A stretch of 42,720 nt of DNA from Shinella sp. (GCA_003248775.1 QFQX01000053.1:1-42720), one strand, 5' to 3'; shown: positions 25,342 through 35,158, counted from the first letter of the stretch. A program made the numbers and translations. The notes: a model not told the origin generated them from the sequence alone.

Positions 25342-26202
25342 TCACTGCTGCGGCTGCTCTGCCTGCTGCTTGTTCACATCCTCGTAGCCCTTGCGCAGAG
25401 CTTCATCGACGATTTCGACCTTCTTTTCGGCCTTCGCCTTTTCAATGATCTGAAGGTACTTGTCGCGCATGACCAGCTGACGGACCTGCGGGCCGACCTC
25501 TTCCAGGCTCGGAGGAGCTGCTTCACGCTTGTCCTCGACCTTGATCACATGGAAGCCAAACTGCGTCTTGATCGGGGTCTTGGAATAGGTGCCCTTCTCC
25601 ATGGCGAAGGCGGCTTCCTCGAATTCCGGAACCATACGGCCCTTGGTGAAGTAGCCGAGGTCACCACCTTCCGACTTGTTCGGATCGGTCGACTTTTCCT
25701 TGGCGAGTTCGACGAAGTCCTTGCCGGCGTCAAGCTGCTTGATGATGTCCTTGGCCTCGTCCTCGGTCTTGACGAGAATGTGGCGAGCGCGAACCTCCTC
25801 CTGCTTCGGCAGGGCGGCGATTTCCTTGTCGTAGCGAGCCTTGACCTCAGCGTCGGTGACAGCATCGACGACGTGCTTCTTGAAGTAAAGGTTATGCAGT
25901 TCACGGTCGGCGATATAGGCCATGCGGCGCTGATATTCCGGATCGTCCTTCAGGCCCTCGCTCACGGCGTCGCCTGCGAGCAGCTTGACGTCGATGGCGC
26001 CGGAAAGGGCCGCAACCTTCTTCTGTTCTTCGGGAAGCTGGGAAAGCTGCGGATCGAGATTTGCAACGGCAAGGTCGAGTTCCGACTGGGTGATGGTGAG
26101 ATCGCCGACCTTGGCGACAACGGCGTCTTCGGCCAGAACCTGGTTCTGGAGCCCGATCAGAGCAACGCAGGCGGCAAGGGCGAGTTTATGAAAGCGAAGC
26201 AT
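25342..26202 (-). CDS. Periplasmic parvulin-type peptidyl-prolyl isomerase
   Basis: A 286-residue exported folding factor. The signal peptide ends at about residue 24 (NQVLA, then EDAVVAKVG). The SurA/PrsA-like helical N-domain is followed by a parvulin domain (about 137-235), with RARHILVKTEDEAKDI, GGDLGYFTKGRMVPEFEEAAF and QFGFHVIKV. The tail is Gln-rich. It should help outer-membrane or periplasmic proteins fold after Sec export, which fits its place divergent from secA across 242 bases. Confidence 0.93.
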   Translation of the reverse strand: MLRFHKLALAACVALIGLQNQVLAEDAVVAKVGDLTITQSELDLAVANLDPQLSQLPEEQKKVAALSGAIDVKLLAGDAVSEGLKDDPEYQRRMAYIADRELHNLYFKKHVVDAVTDAEVKARYDKEIAALPKQEEVRARHILVKTEDEAKDIIKQLDAGKDFVELAKEKSTDPNKSEGGDLGYFTKGRMVPEFEEAAFAMEKGTYSKTPIKTQFGFHVIKVEDKREAAPPSLEEVGPQVRQLVMRDKYLQIIEKAKAEKKVEIVDEALRKGYEDVNKQQAEQPQQ

Positions 26203-26444
26203 GTGAAACCTTTCGGATGGGGAACCGTTTCTTGACCGTTCGAATCGGGCGAAAAATTGTCCAAAGCACCTTAAACCAAGCCTTTGCGGCCAAGCTGCGC
26301 CGTTGACATCATTCGACCCCCCTCTTATCTGTCACGCAACCGCGCGTCCAGAGCCGTTTCCGGGCCACCCGTGCTTGCGTGCCGAATTTCGGCCGGCGAT
26401 CAGGATACGCAACGAATATGACGAAGGTCAGAAAGGACCATCGA

Positions 26445-29150
26445 ATGGTCAGTCTCGGTGGGCTCGCCCGCAAACTCTTCGGATCGGCCAATGAGCGCCG
26501 CGTTCGCTCGTATCAGCCGAAGGTGGCGGCTATTGCCGCGCTGGAAGACCAGATGAAGGCGCTCTCCGACGAGGCGCTGTCCGGCAAGACCCAGGAATTC
26601 CGCAAGCTTCTCGCCGAAGGCAAGACGCTCGATGACATTCTGGTTCCCGCCTTTGCCGTTGCTCGCGAGGCTTCCCGCCGCGCACTCGGCATGCGACCAT
26701 TTGACGTACAGCTCATCGGCGCGATGATCCTGAACGACAACGCCATCGCGGAAATGAAGACCGGCGAAGGCAAGACGCTCGTGGCAACGCTGGCCGTCTA
26801 CCTCAACGCGCTCACCGGCAAAGGCGTCCACGTCGTTACCGTCAACGACTACCTCGCCAAGCGCGACGCGACCACGATGAGCAGGCTTTATGGTTTCCTA
26901 GGCCTGACCACCGGCGTCATCGTTCACGGCCTGACCGACGAGGAGCGCCGCACGGCCTACCTCTGCGACATCACCTACGCGACCAACAACGAACTCGGCT
27001 TCGATTATCTCCGCGATAACATGAAGTATGAGCGCAATCAGATGGTTCAGCGCGACCACGCTTTTGCGATCGTCGATGAAGTTGACTCCATTCTGGTCGA
27101 TGAAGCCCGTACTCCGCTGATCATTTCCGGTCCGCTGGACGACCGCTCCGATCTCTACAACACCATCGACGCATTCATTCCGATGCTGTCGGAAGAAGAC
27201 TACGAGATCGATGAAAAGCAGCGTTCGGCCAACTTCTCCGAAATCGGTACAGAAAAGCTCGAGAACCTGCTCCGTCAGGCCGGCCTGCTGAAGGGCGAGT
27301 CGCTCTACGACGTCGAGAACGTCTCGATCGTTCACCACATCAACAATGCTCTGAAGGCTCACAAGCTCTTCCAGCGCGACAAGGACTACATCGTCCGCAA
27401 CGACGAAATCGTCATCATCGATGAATTTACCGGCCGCATGATGCCGGGCCGTCGTTACTCGGAAGGCCAGCACCAGGCGCTTGAAGCCAAGGAAAAGGTG
27501 CAAATCCAGCCCGAGAACCAGACACTCGCCTCGATCACCTTCCAGAACTATTTCCGCATGTACGACAAGCTCGCCGGCATGACCGGTACGGCTGCGACCG
27601 AAGCCGAAGAATTCGCCAACATCTATGGCCTGGACGTGATCGAGGTTCCGACAAACCTGCCGATCCAGCGTATCGACGAGGACGACGAGGTCTACCGGAC
27701 CTTCGAGGAAAAGTTCACGGCGATCATCGGCGAAATCAAGGCCGCGCACGAGCGCAAGCAGCCGGTTCTGGTCGGCACGACCTCCATCGAGAAGTCCGAG
27801 CTTCTGGCCAATCTCCTGAAAAAATCCGGTTTCGACAAGTTCCAGGTTCTGAATGCCCGTTACCACGAGCAGGAAGCCTACATCGTCTCGCAGGCCGGTG
27901 TGCCGGGCGCCGTGACCATCGCCACCAATATGGCCGGCCGCGGTACCGACATCCAGCTCGGCGGCAATATCGACATGCGCCTCGAGCGCGAACTGGAAGG
28001 CATGGAGCCAGGCCCCGAGCTTGACGCAAAAGAACAGGCCATCCGCGAGGAAGTGAAGAAGCTCAAGGCAGAGGCGCTTGCCGCCGGCGGGCTTTACGTC
28101 ATCGCAACCGAGCGCCACGAAAGCCGGCGCATCGACAACCAGCTTCGCGGCCGTTCCGGCCGTCAGGGCGACCCGGGCCGTTCGAAGTTCTATCTGTCGC
28201 TTCAGGACGACCTGATGCGCATCTTCGGCTCCGACCGCATGGACTCGATGCTGCAGAAGCTTGGCCTCAAGGATGGCGAGGCAATCGTCCATCCCTGGAT
28301 CAACAAGGCTCTGGAACGCGCCCAGAAGAAGGTCGAAGCCCGCAACTTCGACATCCGCAAGAACCTGCTCAAATATGACGACGTGCTGAACGACCAGCGC
28401 AAGGTGATCTTCGAGCAGCGAATCGAACTGATGGACGCCACCGACGTTTCCAGCACGATCACCGACATGCGCCACGAGGTCATCGAGACCATGGTGCGGA
28501 CCCACATTCCCGAGCGCGCCTATGCCGAGCAGTGGGATGTGGCAGGTCTTAAGGAGAAGGTCGCAACGACCCTCAACCTCGACCTGCCGATCGATCAGTG
28601 GGCCACCGAAGAAGGCATTGCCGAAGACGATATCGTCACCCGCATCACCGAGGCTGCCGACAAGGCGGCTGCCGAGAAGGCTGAACGCTTCGGCCCCGAG
28701 ATCACGGCCTATGTCGAGCGCTCGATCGTGCTGCAGACCATCGACAATCTCTGGCGCGAACACATCGTCAACCTCGACCACCTGCGCTCCGTCGTCGGCT
28801 TCCGCGGCTACGCCCAGCGCGACCCATTGCAGGAATACAAGGCTGAGGCCTTCGAACTCTTCCAGGCCCTGCTCGCCAACCTGCGCGACGCCGTGACCAT
28901 GCAGATGTCCCGTGTCGAGATCGTGCGCGAAGCGCCGCCGGCGCCCACCCTGCCGGTCATGGAAGGACACCACGTCGACGCCAGCACCGGCGAGGACGAT
29001 TTCGACGAGAGCGCTGCAAACTACGTCGCTCCGGAAGACCGCAATCCGCAGGACCCCACAACCTGGGGCCGCGTCGGCCGCAACGAGCCATGCCCCTGTG
29101 GTTCCGGCAAGAAATACAAGCATTGCCACGGCACATTCGAAAACGCCTGA
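26445..29150 (+). CDS. secA: Preprotein translocase ATPase SecA
   Basis: A 901-residue motor that drives proteins through SecYEG. Walker A is MKTGEGKT (104-111), followed by DVQLIGAM upstream and VDEVDSILVDEARTPLIISGP downstream. NMAGRGTDIQLGG and LRGRSGRQGDPG mark the second nucleotide-binding domain. The protein ends with the C-terminal zinc motif CPCGSGKKYKHCHG, used for SecB and lipid contact. The ATG at 26445 has AAAGGA upstream; 22 extra in-frame codons before it have no SecA-like sequence. It is followed by a strong terminator. Confidence 0.98.
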   Translation: MVSLGGLARKLFGSANERRVRSYQPKVAAIAALEDQMKALSDEALSGKTQEFRKLLAEGKTLDDILVPAFAVAREASRRALGMRPFDVQLIGAMILNDNAIAEMKTGEGKTLVATLAVYLNALTGKGVHVVTVNDYLAKRDATTMSRLYGFLGLTTGVIVHGLTDEERRTAYLCDITYATNNELGFDYLRDNMKYERNQMVQRDHAFAIVDEVDSILVDEARTPLIISGPLDDRSDLYNTIDAFIPMLSEEDYEIDEKQRSANFSEIGTEKLENLLRQAGLLKGESLYDVENVSIVHHINNALKAHKLFQRDKDYIVRNDEIVIIDEFTGRMMPGRRYSEGQHQALEAKEKVQIQPENQTLASITFQNYFRMYDKLAGMTGTAATEAEEFANIYGLDVIEVPTNLPIQRIDEDDEVYRTFEEKFTAIIGEIKAAHERKQPVLVGTTSIEKSELLANLLKKSGFDKFQVLNARYHEQEAYIVSQAGVPGAVTIATNMAGRGTDIQLGGNIDMRLERELEGMEPGPELDAKEQAIREEVKKLKAEALAAGGLYVIATERHESRRIDNQLRGRSGRQGDPGRSKFYLSLQDDLMRIFGSDRMDSMLQKLGLKDGEAIVHPWINKALERAQKKVEARNFDIRKNLLKYDDVLNDQRKVIFEQRIELMDATDVSSTITDMRHEVIETMVRTHIPERAYAEQWDVAGLKEKVATTLNLDLPIDQWATEEGIAEDDIVTRITEAADKAAAEKAERFGPEITAYVERSIVLQTIDNLWREHIVNLDHLRSVVGFRGYAQRDPLQEYKAEAFELFQALLANLRDAVTMQMSRVEIVREAPPAPTLPVMEGHHVDASTGEDDFDESAANYVAPEDRNPQDPTTWGRVGRNEPCPCGSGKKYKHCHGTFENA

Positions 29151-29176
29151 ACCGGCAAAGACACGAAATGACAGTC

Positions 29177-29206
29177 AAGGCGGCCTTGTGGCCGCCTTTT
29201 CTTTTT
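29177..29206 (+). terminator. Strong intrinsic terminator after secA
   Basis: A 9-bp perfect GC-rich stem (29177-29185 with 29190-29198), a TTGT loop, and a T-rich tract through 29206, 27 bases after the secA stop. Confidence 0.92.
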
Positions 29207-29376
29207 CAACACCGTGGAAAATCAACGAAATCTATTCTTCCCAACAGATGGAAAAACCCATCACACCCTGTTGATGCAGGTAAACCCGGGACGATAGGCA
29301 AACCGTTTCTTAACCCTGATCTGACAACAGTGCGGCATTGTTGTTTTGCGTTTTCAATAGGCCGTGCGTGTCGATT

Positions 29377-30780
29377 ATGGCGGTTGTCCAGACAGCGGAA
29401 AAGATACTGCCGACCGGCCTGCATCCGGCGATGCACAAGCTCGTCGCCGCCTTTACCGGAACCGACGAAATCGCCCGCGCCCAGAGGATGGCGCTCATTG
29501 CCTTCGCCATACGGGTCGTCTCCGCGGCAATCGCCTTCGTTTCCCAGATCATCCAGGCCCGGATCATGGGCGAGTTCGAATACGGTATCTTCGTCTTCGT
29601 ATGGGTTCTGGTCGTGTTGTTCGGCAACCTCTCCTGCCTCGGCTTCCACACGACGGTCATCCGTTTCCTGCCGCAATACGACGCCCGGGACGAACACGAT
29701 GCGATCCGCGGCCTGACCATGACCGCGCGGGTCTTCGCCATGTCCTCGGCAAGCCTGCTTGCCGTCATCGGCTTCGCCGTGCTCATGCTCTTCGGCGATA
29801 CGATCGAGGCCTATTATATCCTGCCGCTGTTTCTCGGTCTCTTCGCCCTGCCGATGATCGCGCTCGGCGATGTGCTGGACGGTACGGCGCGCGCCAACAG
29901 CTGGCCAGTGGCGGCACTCAGCCCCACTTACATCGTCCGCCCACTGCTCATTCTGGTCTTCATGATCGCCGCCGTCTGGGCCGGTGCTCCGCACACCGCA
30001 ACAACGGCCATGCAGGCCGCACTGGCCGCAACTTATGTGACCACGCTCAGCCAGTTCCTGACGATCGACCGCCGTCTGCAGAAGCGCTTCGTCGCCGGTC
30101 CTCGCAAGATCGATTTTCTTGCCTGGTTCAAGGTGGCCCTGCCGATCTTTCTTATCGAAGGCTTCGGCTTCCTGCTGACCAACTCGGACGTCGTCGTGGT
30201 CGGCCTCTATCTCGATCCCGATCAAGTGGCGATCTACTTTGCCGCGGCGAAGACCATGGCGCTGGTCCAGTTCGTCTATTTCGCCGTGAAAGCGGCCGCT
30301 GCCCCACGCTTCTCCTCCATGGTCGCGGCCCATGATCTTCGCCATCTCGCCGCCTTCGCCGGCCAGACGACCCGCTGGGCCTTCTGGCCATCGCTTCTGG
30401 TCGGCCTCGCCGTTCTGGCTGTCGGCGAATTCCTGCTGGCATTGTTCGGCCCAGCCTTCACAGCCGGCTATGTATTGATGGCAATCCTCTTCGCCGGCAG
30501 CCTCTCGAAGGCACTTGTCGGTCCGGGCGAGGTGCTCCTGACCATGACGGGCCACCAGAAACTTTGCGTTTTCCTTTATGTCGGCGCGCTCGCCGTCAAT
30601 ATCGGCCTCAACATCACGCTCATACCCCTCTTCGGACTGACGGGCGCGGCGGCCGCGACGGCGGCAGCTATGATGGCGGAAGCGCTGCTCCTGCACATCG
30701 CTGTCCGCCATGCACTCGGCATCGTCCTCTTTGCATTCGCCGACCCGTTGTCGATCCTGAACAAGACGAAGGCATCCTGA
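29377..30780 (+). CDS. Polysaccharide/lipid-linked sugar flippase (Wzx/MATE-like)
   Basis: About 467 residues with 12-14 predicted membrane segments. Family-like features include SQIIQARIMGEFEYGIFVFVW near the N-terminus, a loop with LPQYDARDEHDAIRGL, FLIEGFGFLLTNSDVVVVGLYL in the middle and NIGLNITLIPLFGLTGAAAATA near the end. These fit the polysaccharide biosynthesis (RfbX/Wzx) exporters. The cargo is unknown and no glycosyltransferase is adjacent. The start is uncertain: ATG 29377 is chosen, but GTG 29368 or TTG 29338 in the same frame are possible, and no good Shine-Dalgarno sequence is seen. The next gene starts 2 bases after its stop, so they are an operon. Confidence 0.85.
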   Translation: MAVVQTAEKILPTGLHPAMHKLVAAFTGTDEIARAQRMALIAFAIRVVSAAIAFVSQIIQARIMGEFEYGIFVFVWVLVVLFGNLSCLGFHTTVIRFLPQYDARDEHDAIRGLTMTARVFAMSSASLLAVIGFAVLMLFGDTIEAYYILPLFLGLFALPMIALGDVLDGTARANSWPVAALSPTYIVRPLLILVFMIAAVWAGAPHTATTAMQAALAATYVTTLSQFLTIDRRLQKRFVAGPRKIDFLAWFKVALPIFLIEGFGFLLTNSDVVVVGLYLDPDQVAIYFAAAKTMALVQFVYFAVKAAAAPRFSSMVAAHDLRHLAAFAGQTTRWAFWPSLLVGLAVLAVGEFLLALFGPAFTAGYVLMAILFAGSLSKALVGPGEVLLTMTGHQKLCVFLYVGALAVNIGLNITLIPLFGLTGAAAATAAAMMAEALLLHIAVRHALGIVLFAFADPLSILNKTKAS

Positions 30781-30782
30781 CC

Positions 30783-32060
30783 ATGACGGAAGCTCCGATC
30801 CACAGCGAAAGCACCAGCTTCGGCACCCGCCATTCCTCGGGAAGCCTCGCAAGCCTGCAGAGCAATCGACCCGATGCAGATCAGACCATCGAGGTCGGCC
30901 GCCCCGGACGCCATCTCGCATTCTATCCCGGCAAGGTCGGCTATGACCTGCAGGAGGAGCTGGATTACCTGACCTATCGCGTGATGGAAGCGAACGTCTT
31001 CTTCGCGCCGCGCTTCCTCGCACCGGCTATGCCGCGGCTCGAGGACAGGCAGATCCGTCTCGGCGTCATCCGCGACGAAGACGGGCGACGCAGCCGTGTC
31101 CGCCTGCTGATGCCCTATTCCATCGAGAAGCCCGGCTTCTCCATGGGACCGTCGATCCTGCGCGTCTGGTCGAACCCCTTCGGCCCGCTGGGAACCTTGC
31201 TCGTCGACGCCGAGGAGGCCGCCGAAACGCTGGACAATCTGTTGGAAGCGCTGGCCCGCCCCGACGCCCGCCTGCCGGGCGTCTTCGTCCTGCCCGACCT
31301 CCGGATCAATGGCCGCTTCGCCCAACTTCTAAAGGCCGTCGCCATCAGCCGCGACCTGCCCCTGACGGTCACCAACACCTTTACGCGCCCGATGCTGGAA
31401 AGCCTCGATGACGGCGAGACCTATCTGCAGCGCTCGATCGCCAAGCCTCACCTGCGCGAGATGCGCCGCCAGTTCCGCCTGCTCAGCGAACACGGCGAAC
31501 TGACCTACAACGTTACCCGCCAACCGCAGGAAATCCGTCTCAGGATGGAGGAATTCCTGGCGCTGGAGGCGAGCGGCTGGAAAGGCCAGAAGCGTTCCGC
31601 CATGGTCATGGACCGGCTGCGCTCTGCCTTCGCCCGCGAAGCCATCACCAATCTGGCGGAAGTGGATGCCGTGCGTATTCACACCCTCGACCTCAATGGC
31701 CGGGCCATCGCCTCGATGGTGGTCTTCATCATGGCCGGCGAGGCCTACACTTGGAAGACGGCCTATGACGAGCGCTACGGCCGTTTCTCCCCCGGCAAGC
31801 TGCTGATGGCCGACCTTACCGAATGGCACCTCGACGACGCCAATATCCAGCGCACCGACAGCTGCGCCGTGCCGGACCATCCGATCATGAGCCGCTTCTG
31901 GAAGGAACGCGAGGAGATGGGTACGCTGGTCATCGGTCTGCGCGCCAATGCCGACCGGGACGTGCGACAGGCGGCCGCCCAGCTTCATATGTACCGCAAC
32001 ACGCGCAACATCGCCCGCATCCTGCGCGACAAGATCCTCTCACGTCGTCTGAACGACTGA
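30783..32060 (+). CDS. CelD/FemAB-like GNAT acyltransferase
   Basis: A 425-residue soluble protein. The C-terminal half has the layout of the CelD/BcsL-type acetyltransferase domain: RMEEFLALEASGWKGQKRSA, then VRIHTLDLNGRAIASMVVFIMAGEAYTWKTAYDERYGRFSPGKLLM. Such enzymes modify polysaccharides or lipids, but the substrate is not known. The N-terminal part (PFGPLGTLLVDAEEAAETLDNL) fits a second GNAT-like lobe. The ATG lies 2 bases after the flippase stop. The pairing suggests the acyl group is added to the molecule the flippase exports. This is inference. Confidence 0.82.
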   Translation: MTEAPIHSESTSFGTRHSSGSLASLQSNRPDADQTIEVGRPGRHLAFYPGKVGYDLQEELDYLTYRVMEANVFFAPRFLAPAMPRLEDRQIRLGVIRDEDGRRSRVRLLMPYSIEKPGFSMGPSILRVWSNPFGPLGTLLVDAEEAAETLDNLLEALARPDARLPGVFVLPDLRINGRFAQLLKAVAISRDLPLTVTNTFTRPMLESLDDGETYLQRSIAKPHLREMRRQFRLLSEHGELTYNVTRQPQEIRLRMEEFLALEASGWKGQKRSAMVMDRLRSAFAREAITNLAEVDAVRIHTLDLNGRAIASMVVFIMAGEAYTWKTAYDERYGRFSPGKLLMADLTEWHLDDANIQRTDSCAVPDHPIMSRFWKEREEMGTLVIGLRANADRDVRQAAAQLHMYRNTRNIARILRDKILSRRLND

Positions 32061-32104
32061 CGCGCGAGCAGCTTCGATACCATTCGCGCTGAAACCGGGG
32101 CGGG

Positions 32105-33760
32105 CTATTCGGCAGCTGCCGCCAGTTCCTGGTCCCGCAACAGCCGCCGGATAACCTTGCCTGTGGTGGTCAGCGGCAATTCCTCAATGAAGGCCACTTC
32201 CCGCGGATATTCGTGCATCGACAGGCGATGCTTCACCCAGTCGCGAATCTCGACAGCCAGTACGTCACTTGGCGAAAAACCGTCGGCAAGAACCACGAAA
32301 GCCTTGACGATCTCCGTGCGCAACGGATCCGGCTTGCCGATTACGGCGGCAAGGCGCACCGCCGGATGGCCGATGAGGCAATCCTCGATTTCTGCGGGAC
32401 CGATGCGATAACCCGATGACGTGATGACATCGTCATCACGGCCGAAGAACTCGACATAGCCTTCGGCATCCTGCCGGCCAAGATCGCCCGTTTTCATCCA
32501 GTCGCCGACGAACTTCGCGGCGGTCGCCCGCTCATCGCGCCAGTAGCCGAGAAACATCACCGGATCAGGCCGCGCAATCGCAACCTGCCCCACACTGCCC
32601 GGAGGAAGTTCCCTGCCCTCGTCATCGATGATCGCAACGCGATGACCCGGTACCGTCCGCCCGATGGCCCCGGCACGGCTGACACCAAGATGGGCCGCCG
32701 AAGACAGCACGAAATTGCACTCCGTCTGGCCATAGAACTCGTTGGGAACGATACCGAGCGCGGACTTGACCCACTCATAAGTCTCGCGACCCAGAGCCTC
32801 TCCCGCCGAACCGATCGACCTCAAAACCAGATCGTATTTTTCCCGCGGACGCTCCACCGATTTCAGCAATCTCAATGCCGTCGGCGGAATGAAGGCGTTG
32901 CGCACCTTCATCTCCGCCATGATCCGGAAAGCCGTATCCGCATCGAATTTCTGTGCGGGTGAGGAAACGACGGGCACGCCCAGCAGGAGCGAAGGCAAGA
33001 GCGCGTTCAACAATCCGCCCGCCCAGGCCCAGTCGGACGGCGTCCACATCCTGTCGCCATCGCGCGGCCCCGTTTTATCTTGAAAAATCAATTCATGCGC
33101 CATCTGGAAGCCTGGCAGATGACCGGGCAGGACCCTGTGCCCGTGCAACGCCCCCTTGGGCGGACCGGTTGTCCCCGACGTGAAGATCATCAGGGCCGGC
33201 GTATCCGGCCCGGTCTTCGCCACATCGAATACGGACGGGTGGCCTGCCTCCACATCGGCGAAAGCGTGCACACCCGACGCAACCGCCCCGATCGTCACGA
33301 CTTCACGCAGATCCGGCAGGCGGGAACGGATTTCCTCCAACCGGGACAGGCCGAAATCATTGGTGACGACGACCCTGGCGCCGGCAGCTGCAAGCCGGTA
33401 TTCAAGCGCCTCGGCACCGAACAACAGCGCCAGAGGCAGCGCAATCGCACCCATCTTGTAGATCGCCACATGGGCAATGACCGTCTCGAAACACTGCGGC
33501 AGGAGCAGCGCCACGCGATCGCCCGGCTCGACCCCGAGCGCCTGCAACCCATGGGCAAAAGCCGCCGAACGCCCCGCCAGTTCGCCATAGGTCATCGACT
33601 GATTATTGCCCTCGGGACTGAAATGCTGCAGGCACACGCGATCCGGCGAATGCAACGCCCAATCGTCGCTGACCGCGCGACCAATGTTGAAATCGTCAGG
33701 AATGGACCACGAGAAATCGCAGCAAAGCGTCTCGTAAGTGCCTCGCTCAGGCAGAAACAT
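32105..33760 (-). CDS. AMP-forming acyl-CoA synthetase/ligase
   Basis: A 551-residue member of the adenylate-forming family. The phosphate loop FTSGTTGPPKG is at 193-203, FYGQTE is the A5-type motif, and GDWMKTGDLGRQDAEGYVEFFGRDDD is the hinge. The C-terminal catalytic lysine lies in LTTTGKVIRR. WTPSDWAWAGGL and EFYGQTECN resemble medium-chain and acetyl/propionyl-type synthetases; the acid used is not certain. Full length. No strong Shine-Dalgarno sequence before the ATG. It is convergent with the acyltransferase gene. Confidence 0.9.
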   Translation of the reverse strand: MFLPERGTYETLCCDFSWSIPDDFNIGRAVSDDWALHSPDRVCLQHFSPEGNNQSMTYGELAGRSAAFAHGLQALGVEPGDRVALLLPQCFETVIAHVAIYKMGAIALPLALLFGAEALEYRLAAAGARVVVTNDFGLSRLEEIRSRLPDLREVVTIGAVASGVHAFADVEAGHPSVFDVAKTGPDTPALMIFTSGTTGPPKGALHGHRVLPGHLPGFQMAHELIFQDKTGPRDGDRMWTPSDWAWAGGLLNALLPSLLLGVPVVSSPAQKFDADTAFRIMAEMKVRNAFIPPTALRLLKSVERPREKYDLVLRSIGSAGEALGRETYEWVKSALGIVPNEFYGQTECNFVLSSAAHLGVSRAGAIGRTVPGHRVAIIDDEGRELPPGSVGQVAIARPDPVMFLGYWRDERATAAKFVGDWMKTGDLGRQDAEGYVEFFGRDDDVITSSGYRIGPAEIEDCLIGHPAVRLAAVIGKPDPLRTEIVKAFVVLADGFSPSDVLAVEIRDWVKHRLSMHEYPREVAFIEELPLTTTGKVIRRLLRDQELAAAAE

Positions 33761-33827
33761 GGCGGAAAACCCGTGTCACCAAGGGCTTTCTGCTATCATT
33801 CCTCTCGCAGGTGCACAATAGGCGCAC

Positions 33828-33854
33828 AAAAGAGCGAGACCCACCGTCTCTCGC
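33828..33854 (-). terminator. Likely terminator after the tandem secreted-protein genes
   Basis: A 6-bp stem (33834-33839 with 33849-33854) around a 9-base loop, with TCTTTT following on the minus strand, just beyond the stop at 33857. Confidence 0.55.
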
Positions 33855-33856
33855 GC

Positions 33857-34507
33857 CTAGAAGCCGACGAGACGGGGCTCAACTATCTTGTTGCCGTCAT
33901 ACTCAAAGATATCGATCACGGAAGCCGTTCTGAATTGCTTGACACGAGGGGCCGCCGGATCAAAATCTCGGCGTGCTTTCACGAACCTGCCATCGTCCTT
34001 CGAAATCCAAACCGTCATGAGAGCCCTGTATTGCTCCCGCCTCCAGTTTAAGGAGTAGACCAGCAGTCTCGATCTGCCGTCCCCCTCCTCTCGCAAAAAC
34101 TTGCAATCGTTAAACACCGGCCCGGAGCTTGAGAAGATCGAAGGCCGCTCCTTCATTTCCCAGGAACGCCATTTTTCGTCGGGCTCCACTCGCTGGAAGA
34201 CCCCTTTACCAAAAAACCGCACGTCCAAACGACGTCTCAACTGCCCTTCCTTGGCAATTTCGTACACCACAAAACTCAACCGTTCCGACCGATAGGTCTT
34301 CTCATAGGACCGGTTCACGTAGTTGCACGATGGATCTTCTGCGGGAGACCGGCCCACCGCATCAGCATCCTGCTCGCCCTCTGCAAGGGAGCCTGCAGCC
34401 GACAGGACCAACATTGCCAACGAAGCAAGAAGGATTGGGAAAAATCGCAAATTGAAAACCTTAATCAGATTATTCTGGATGTACCCGAAAAAAGCCGCGG
34501 GCTTCAT
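33857..34507 (-). CDS. Secreted protein of unknown function, paralogue of the upstream gene
   Basis: A 216-residue protein with a long N-terminal signal region (hydrophobic 22-40, cleavage likely after AGSLA). I recognise no family. The mature part aligns by eye with the protein encoded just upstream: cysteines C61 and C135 match C35 and C104 there; VFQRVE..EKW matches AFQKIE..GRW; VW and a final FEY match VW and FDY. The start overlaps the upstream stop by 4 bases (ATGA), so the pair is co-translated. The cysteine pair may form a disulfide in the periplasm. The region is more AT-rich than neighbouring genes. Confidence 0.75.
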   Translation of the reverse strand: MKPAAFFGYIQNNLIKVFNLRFFPILLASLAMLVLSAAGSLAEGEQDADAVGRSPAEDPSCNYVNRSYEKTYRSERLSFVVYEIAKEGQLRRRLDVRFFGKGVFQRVEPDEKWRSWEMKERPSIFSSSGPVFNDCKFLREEGDGRSRLLVYSLNWRREQYRALMTVWISKDDGRFVKARRDFDPAAPRVKQFRTASVIDIFEYDGNKIVEPRLVGF

Positions 34508-35046
34508 TCACTCAATTCCGGTACCCTTGCATTATCGGGCTCATAATCAAAAACCGAGAGGGATACAGAGAACGGAAACTGCTGACTGTCCTTGGGATAG
34601 CTGCGAATCGCGGTTTCCAATCTTCGTGGCTTCTTGGCAGTCAGCCACACATCCGCAGACGCGATGTATTTCCTGTCATTGCTATGCCACGTCGCAAAAT
34701 ATCGAAGCTTTCCCTCGGAAGCCTCGACAAACGTACACGAGGTTAGGTTCACCTCACCATGCCGGCCCAGCAGACTGAACGCCTCCCAACGTCCCGTCGC
34801 CTCTATCTTCTGGAAAGCATCGACTAGGCCATAGATGATCTCGGCATACTGTCTTCTGCCGCCATTGGAGTCGAGTTCATAGACCGTCTCTCGATAATGA
34901 TAGGTAGCGCGTGTGGCTCTGTAGGCCTGCCCCACGACAGCGCAATCAATATCATAACGGCCATCAGCTCGTTCTGCACCTACGGCACTTGCGGAAAATA
35001 CGCCTGCAAGTAATGCCAGAACCTTCCAAGAACTAAGCAATCGCAT
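34504..35046 (-). CDS. Secreted protein of unknown function, first of a tandem pair
   Basis: A 180-residue protein with a typical signal peptide (1-24, SASAVGA then ERAD). The mature part has two cysteines (35 and 104) and a mix of aromatic and charged residues suggesting a small beta-rich fold. No family recognised. It resembles the next gene product over its whole length (see that entry). The ATG at 35046 has no clear Shine-Dalgarno sequence, but the signal peptide begins right there. The upstream 160 bases are AT-rich and hold the tRNA-Leu terminator. Confidence 0.75.
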   Translation of the reverse strand: MRLLSSWKVLALLAGVFSASAVGAERADGRYDIDCAVVGQAYRATRATYHYRETVYELDSNGGRRQYAEIIYGLVDAFQKIEATGRWEAFSLLGRHGEVNLTSCTFVEASEGKLRYFATWHSNDRKYIASADVWLTAKKPRRLETAIRSYPKDSQQFPFSVSLSVFDYEPDNARVPELSE

Positions 35047-35158
35047 TGTGAATCACATAATAAGAAAACTCCCGCGAGAGTTGAGCAATGATGCACAACA
35101 AGTCAAGGCGACTATGCTTCGAAAACGAATAAAAACAAGGGCTCTCCCAAATCGAGCT

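Noticed and set aside
26898..29129. Very long open frame antisense to secA (743 codons)
   Set aside because: It mirrors secA codons in a GC-rich genome and shows no protein motif; secA itself is complete and certain.
29206..31023. 605-codon minus-strand open frame opposite the flippase gene
   Set aside because: Antisense shadow of a membrane protein gene; composition is typical of reverse-read hydrophobic codons.
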